From contig OZ199840.1 in the NCBI GenBank assembly GCA_964304625.1, forward strand, positions 1,860,001 through 1,924,000: a stretch of DNA of 64,000 nt, in the 5' to 3' direction. A program made the position numbers and the translations under genes. Shown one piece after another: positions 62,401-64,000 of this stretch. Position 1 is the stretch's first letter, and every line of letters starts with the position of its first letter. The notes beneath the pieces are model-generated. The model was not told where the DNA came from, made no database searches, and saw only the letters and a list, made by a program, of their open reading frames with translations. Origin of the DNA: Kudoa neothunni. Lineage: Eukaryota; Cnidaria.

Positions 62401-62905
62401 TATCGTTTGTTCCACCCATATTGGACACATTGGACATATTAGATAATTGATTGTTATCTCGGCAATTTGCAGGATATGCATTCACGTTCATTGGATTATT
62501 ATACGTTATGGCGGTGTTATTGGAATCAAGTGACTGTTGATAATTGAAAGTTTGGTTGGGATGCGAAAACACATTGTCCACAGAACCGGTGTTGGACAAA
62601 TCAGGAAGAGAAACCTTTTCGGCTGGATCGGGCGTGGGAAGACCGGAGTCTACAGCAGCTTCAGTTATGATATCAGAAGTGGTGGTGGTAGGCGGTTGTG
62701 TGGTGTTTTCAACCAAGTCTCTACCATCCACGATGTCACTTTCGTTAATTATCAGCTGTTCGTTGTTGGAGATGTTAGGAGATGGACTACTGGAATTGGT
62801 GGATAAATTTGGGGATGTTGGAGACTCAATCAACGGCTGACAATCAGCAGCACTGTTATCTTTACTTTGCTCATTAGATGGAACACTTATATCGTTGGAA
62901 TCCAT
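59465..62905 (-). CDS. CPEB2: Cytoplasmic polyadenylation element-binding protein, CPEB2-4/Orb2 type
   Basis: A single exon of 1,146 residues. An in-frame TAA nine bases before the ATG fixes the start. Residues 1-850 are low-complexity Asn/Ser/His/Gln-rich with a run of about 14 prolines near residue 265, like the prion-like N-terminus of fly Orb2. RRM1 (about 855-945) has KVFVGGLPQDITE and ELVVDWPHK, then GYAFLLF and QIRPW. RRM2 (about 966-1045) has RTVFVGGIPR and YPKGAASVTF. A ZZ-type finger follows, with Cys1053, 1056, 1089, 1094, 1099, 1102 and His1106, 1112. VDWPHK and the RRM2 form place it in the CPEB2-4 branch, not CPEB1. The family binds U-rich elements in 3' UTRs and represses or activates translation in germ cells and neurons. 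An Asn-rich insertion splits the ZZ finger after its first Cys pair. Confidence 0.97.
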   Translation of the reverse strand: MDSNDISVPSNEQSKDNSAADCQPLIESPTSPNLSTNSSSPSPNISNNEQLIINESDIVDGRDLVENTTQPPTTTTSDIITEAAVDSGLPTPDPAEKVSLPDLSNTGSVDNVFSHPNQTFNYQQSLDSNNTAITYNNPMNVNAYPANCRDNNQLSNMSNVSNMGGTNDNFFYNGPPSQSNAMNNHLSSHPSNFHNNLQQHNPLSHQNMNFNGSTHYYSNNPNYYGSHIPPNHTSPTIMNNGGSHRHPNNPMGSHHFSGQQSIPPPPPPPPPPPPPHHSPSNPYYSGSVDHSFFMNNGSYGYDTQYAMAGNRPISPHVGTSNHNHLSSRQHNMMHFSHSSTTNNTHNISGGGRYSQMVHRNSMLIGGADVITPEMLSVANTTTISAFGNENVCTQINNILSQSTKDHKAIVMATKSSANSFLHDSNGMMQRGGGGISSCLMENDDVNEILRATGFDTSKKQGGRSSQTNNNYHNAHANAYHGNGGSNHAHTSATGERFNSYPRRSQVVKSNSHQIFTTSGGVGDSENTSNANSAGTSAGISRPNIVESQSERNSISNHFNSPRHNSIHNYRTNDPYLSSQKTVDFDANDYERLHDSIRRGAIDLSISSDEDHRNMEFGPIGSNPRNIHYFQQQINQTPLPSNINTPTTVRRRSQNGNVPSAGRYKFKSGDGDATTPTIHDSSKRNSVSDNGPRTRSLGDSSDIQARIDEGVASAMNALSDLTIDRDFPDLKSTVSTSHNLLCLHGALKSFCVVCQSDSPPVPHESVLTRMSAASTSSYTTASAAYSFRQSPRHSACEFRPQSESPRPRQQSLTPVHNFNNSINSAATNKVATHTTNHNNKIESTIVNIVKREVFSRKVFVGGLPQDITETQIALEFKRFGELVVDWPHKLDSNSGLPPKGYAFLLFEHADSVVNLINRCTKVDEKFFWTVSSQRSESKQVQIRPWTLTDAIWSPRSTIEKPVPRCKRTVFVGGIPRQAQARELFDNMNHCFGGVDLVEIDVDLEYSYPKGAASVTFGNTQCYLKALEAHFITLKLCGMEKRVEIKPFFSDDQHCEDCGIQMNSRSAPSSNANNNNNINTNSNQPMGQYFCVDRDCLKYFCDNCWATHQEEFGHMQPQQSKSNGYHRQFQFRRTTNHNNNYGNNKSSN

Positions 62906-64000
62906 TGTTAATTATGTGTGTATGTGCAGATGTCTACAAAAGTACATGAAAACTTGTGTAGGTATAAACAAGTGGTATATAAACCACATCCATGGACAAC
63001 GACAACAAGCCAATATAAAACAAAACATACTTGAAGATAGAAAAGGATAACACACAACTCGAACAATTATATCCAAACCAGATAGAAAATAGTTACAAAT
63101 TATAAAAAAGGCACTACAAATGATAGTTATATTCAATTGAAATCGGTTGATAGAAACTGTGGTTGCTTACATTGGTTTAGAATGACAACGGCAGGAACAC
63201 CTGTATAACGCAATAGACTTTAGGATAAGAGATGCGCACGTATAAGGATTATATTTAATCCTCCGTAGTACTCGCAGTTAAACTGGGAGCTTGTATTTAA
63301 TGCCGGTTTAAGGCGTATGATAATGATTATGAACAACACCTACTAGGTGTTGCAACCTATCGGCAACTTAAGTTAATTGGTGATTACACAACACTTATAC
63401 AAATACTGCCGGTATTATTAGGCATTATTAGATTGGGTGGCAATATCGATCGATCGATCGATCGATCCAATGTACACATGTACCACATCGGAACGTTTCA
63501 ATTGCATCCCACGCAGACAACGCCCACATAAACTTACAGCACAACTAACTAGTTGGTATCTCGCCTGGTTGTTTTTCACTGGCTGACAACATAATCTACG
63601 CTTAGATAAATGCGATATCGCTTGTGTATAAAATGATTTGGTTGCGCGTATCGTACACAATCATAACGCCGAACTATTAAACAGTATAACGCTACAAATT
63701 AGGAGATTGCACAGCAATCGAGTTAGCTAATACGATCGTTGATATTGTGTGAGATATTGGTTGAAATTGGGTGATTGTTGTAGTAGGCGACACTTTCGTT
63801 TAAATTTGCCACTTGTCCATAGAAACTTGTTGTTTTTAACGTCCAATGCCATCGCCTACACATATAAACACCTCATTAAAAAAGTATTATCGCTACTTAA
63901 AGATTTTATTTATAATCTCTTATATAAACGTATAATAGGGATTTGTCATGAGGCATTATTATTACTTCAAAATTATCATCACCATGCAACTCCATCATCT
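62906..64000 (-). promoter_or_regulatory. 5' flank of the CPEB gene
   Basis: No gene recognised. On the minus strand this is the leader/promoter side of CPEB. A 74-codon frame ending at 62912 and another at 63418-63660 lack support. A GATC-type microsatellite lies at about 63445-63467. Confidence 0.4.
63445..63467. repeat. (ATCG)n microsatellite
   Basis: Five to six perfect tandem ATCG units in the CPEB 5' flank. Each unit also contains GATC. Confidence 0.95.

Noticed and set aside
59459-62840. Many plus-strand ORFs of 60-170 codons
   Set aside because: They are antisense shadows of the long CPEB reading frame, produced by its repetitive codons.
62912-63136. 74-codon ORF directly upstream of CPEB
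   Set aside because: No family resemblance and an unsupported start; it lies where the CPEB leader is expected.
1-64000. CRISPR arrays, rRNA genes, bacterial operons
   Set aside because: The only tandem repeats are microsatellites and the 60-bp coding repeat; gene content and introns are eukaryotic.

Overview
The window is a strongly A+T-rich piece of a metazoan nuclear genome. It is metazoan because it encodes a CPEB2-4/Orb2-type translational regulator (two RRMs plus a ZZ finger), a MICOS13 ortholog, a USP20/33-type deubiquitinase with two DUSP domains, SPCS2, ORC2, the GINS subunit SLD5 and an alpha-tubulin. The housekeeping proteins are very divergent, and most introns are only about 40-65 nt (GT...AG, often a weak polypyrimidine tract). 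This suggests a fast-evolving, intron-compacted lineage, possibly a parasite. I cannot name the species from the sequence.

Because introns and exons are so short, most multi-exon genes do not appear as long open reading frames. I joined exons by hand from splice signals, reading-frame phase and remembered family motifs. For SLD5, SPCS2, USP20/33, MICOS13 and the modular membrane protein the joined exons give an uninterrupted frame to the stop.

Layout: 0-5 kb is A+T-rich with transposon remnants. 5.0-6.1 kb (-) is a secreted mucin-like gene. 7.6-8.3 kb holds SINE-like sequence. 8.85-9.27 kb (-) is a small secreted protein gene. 12.2-14.0 kb holds MICOS13 (+) and ORC2 (-), tail to tail. 18.7-20.1 kb is an alpha-tubulin (+). 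22.7-23.7 kb is SLD5/GINS4 (-). 25.8-29.1 kb is a decayed piggyBac element bounded by TTAA, with a Mutator-type MITE nested in one end. 29.7-30.4 kb is SPCS2 (-).

31.6-43.6 kb is the most unusual part. Two copies of a ten-exon, single-pass membrane protein with six fibronectin-III-like ectodomains (about 837 residues) lie in the same orientation, about 8.4 kb apart. They are separated by a Tigger/pogo remnant carrying a hAT element with a perfect 8-bp target duplication. The copies are nearly identical over most domains but strongly different in domains 1 and 3. 44.9-46.0 kb is a second, inverted copy of the Mutator-type MITE. 47.8-50.3 kb is the USP20/33 gene (-), preceded on the same strand at 50.7-51.3 kb by a secreted protein gene. 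51.7-58.4 kb is mostly hAT, piggyBac-like and MULE remnants. 59.5-62.9 kb is the single-exon CPEB gene (-).

There is no operon-like functional module, rRNA, convincing tRNA gene or CRISPR array. The cellular genes are unlinked housekeeping functions (replication initiation, ER protein export, mitochondrial crista structure, ubiquitin turnover, translation control, cytoskeleton). The candidate novel system is the duplicated modular surface protein, followed by the three secreted or mucin-like genes.
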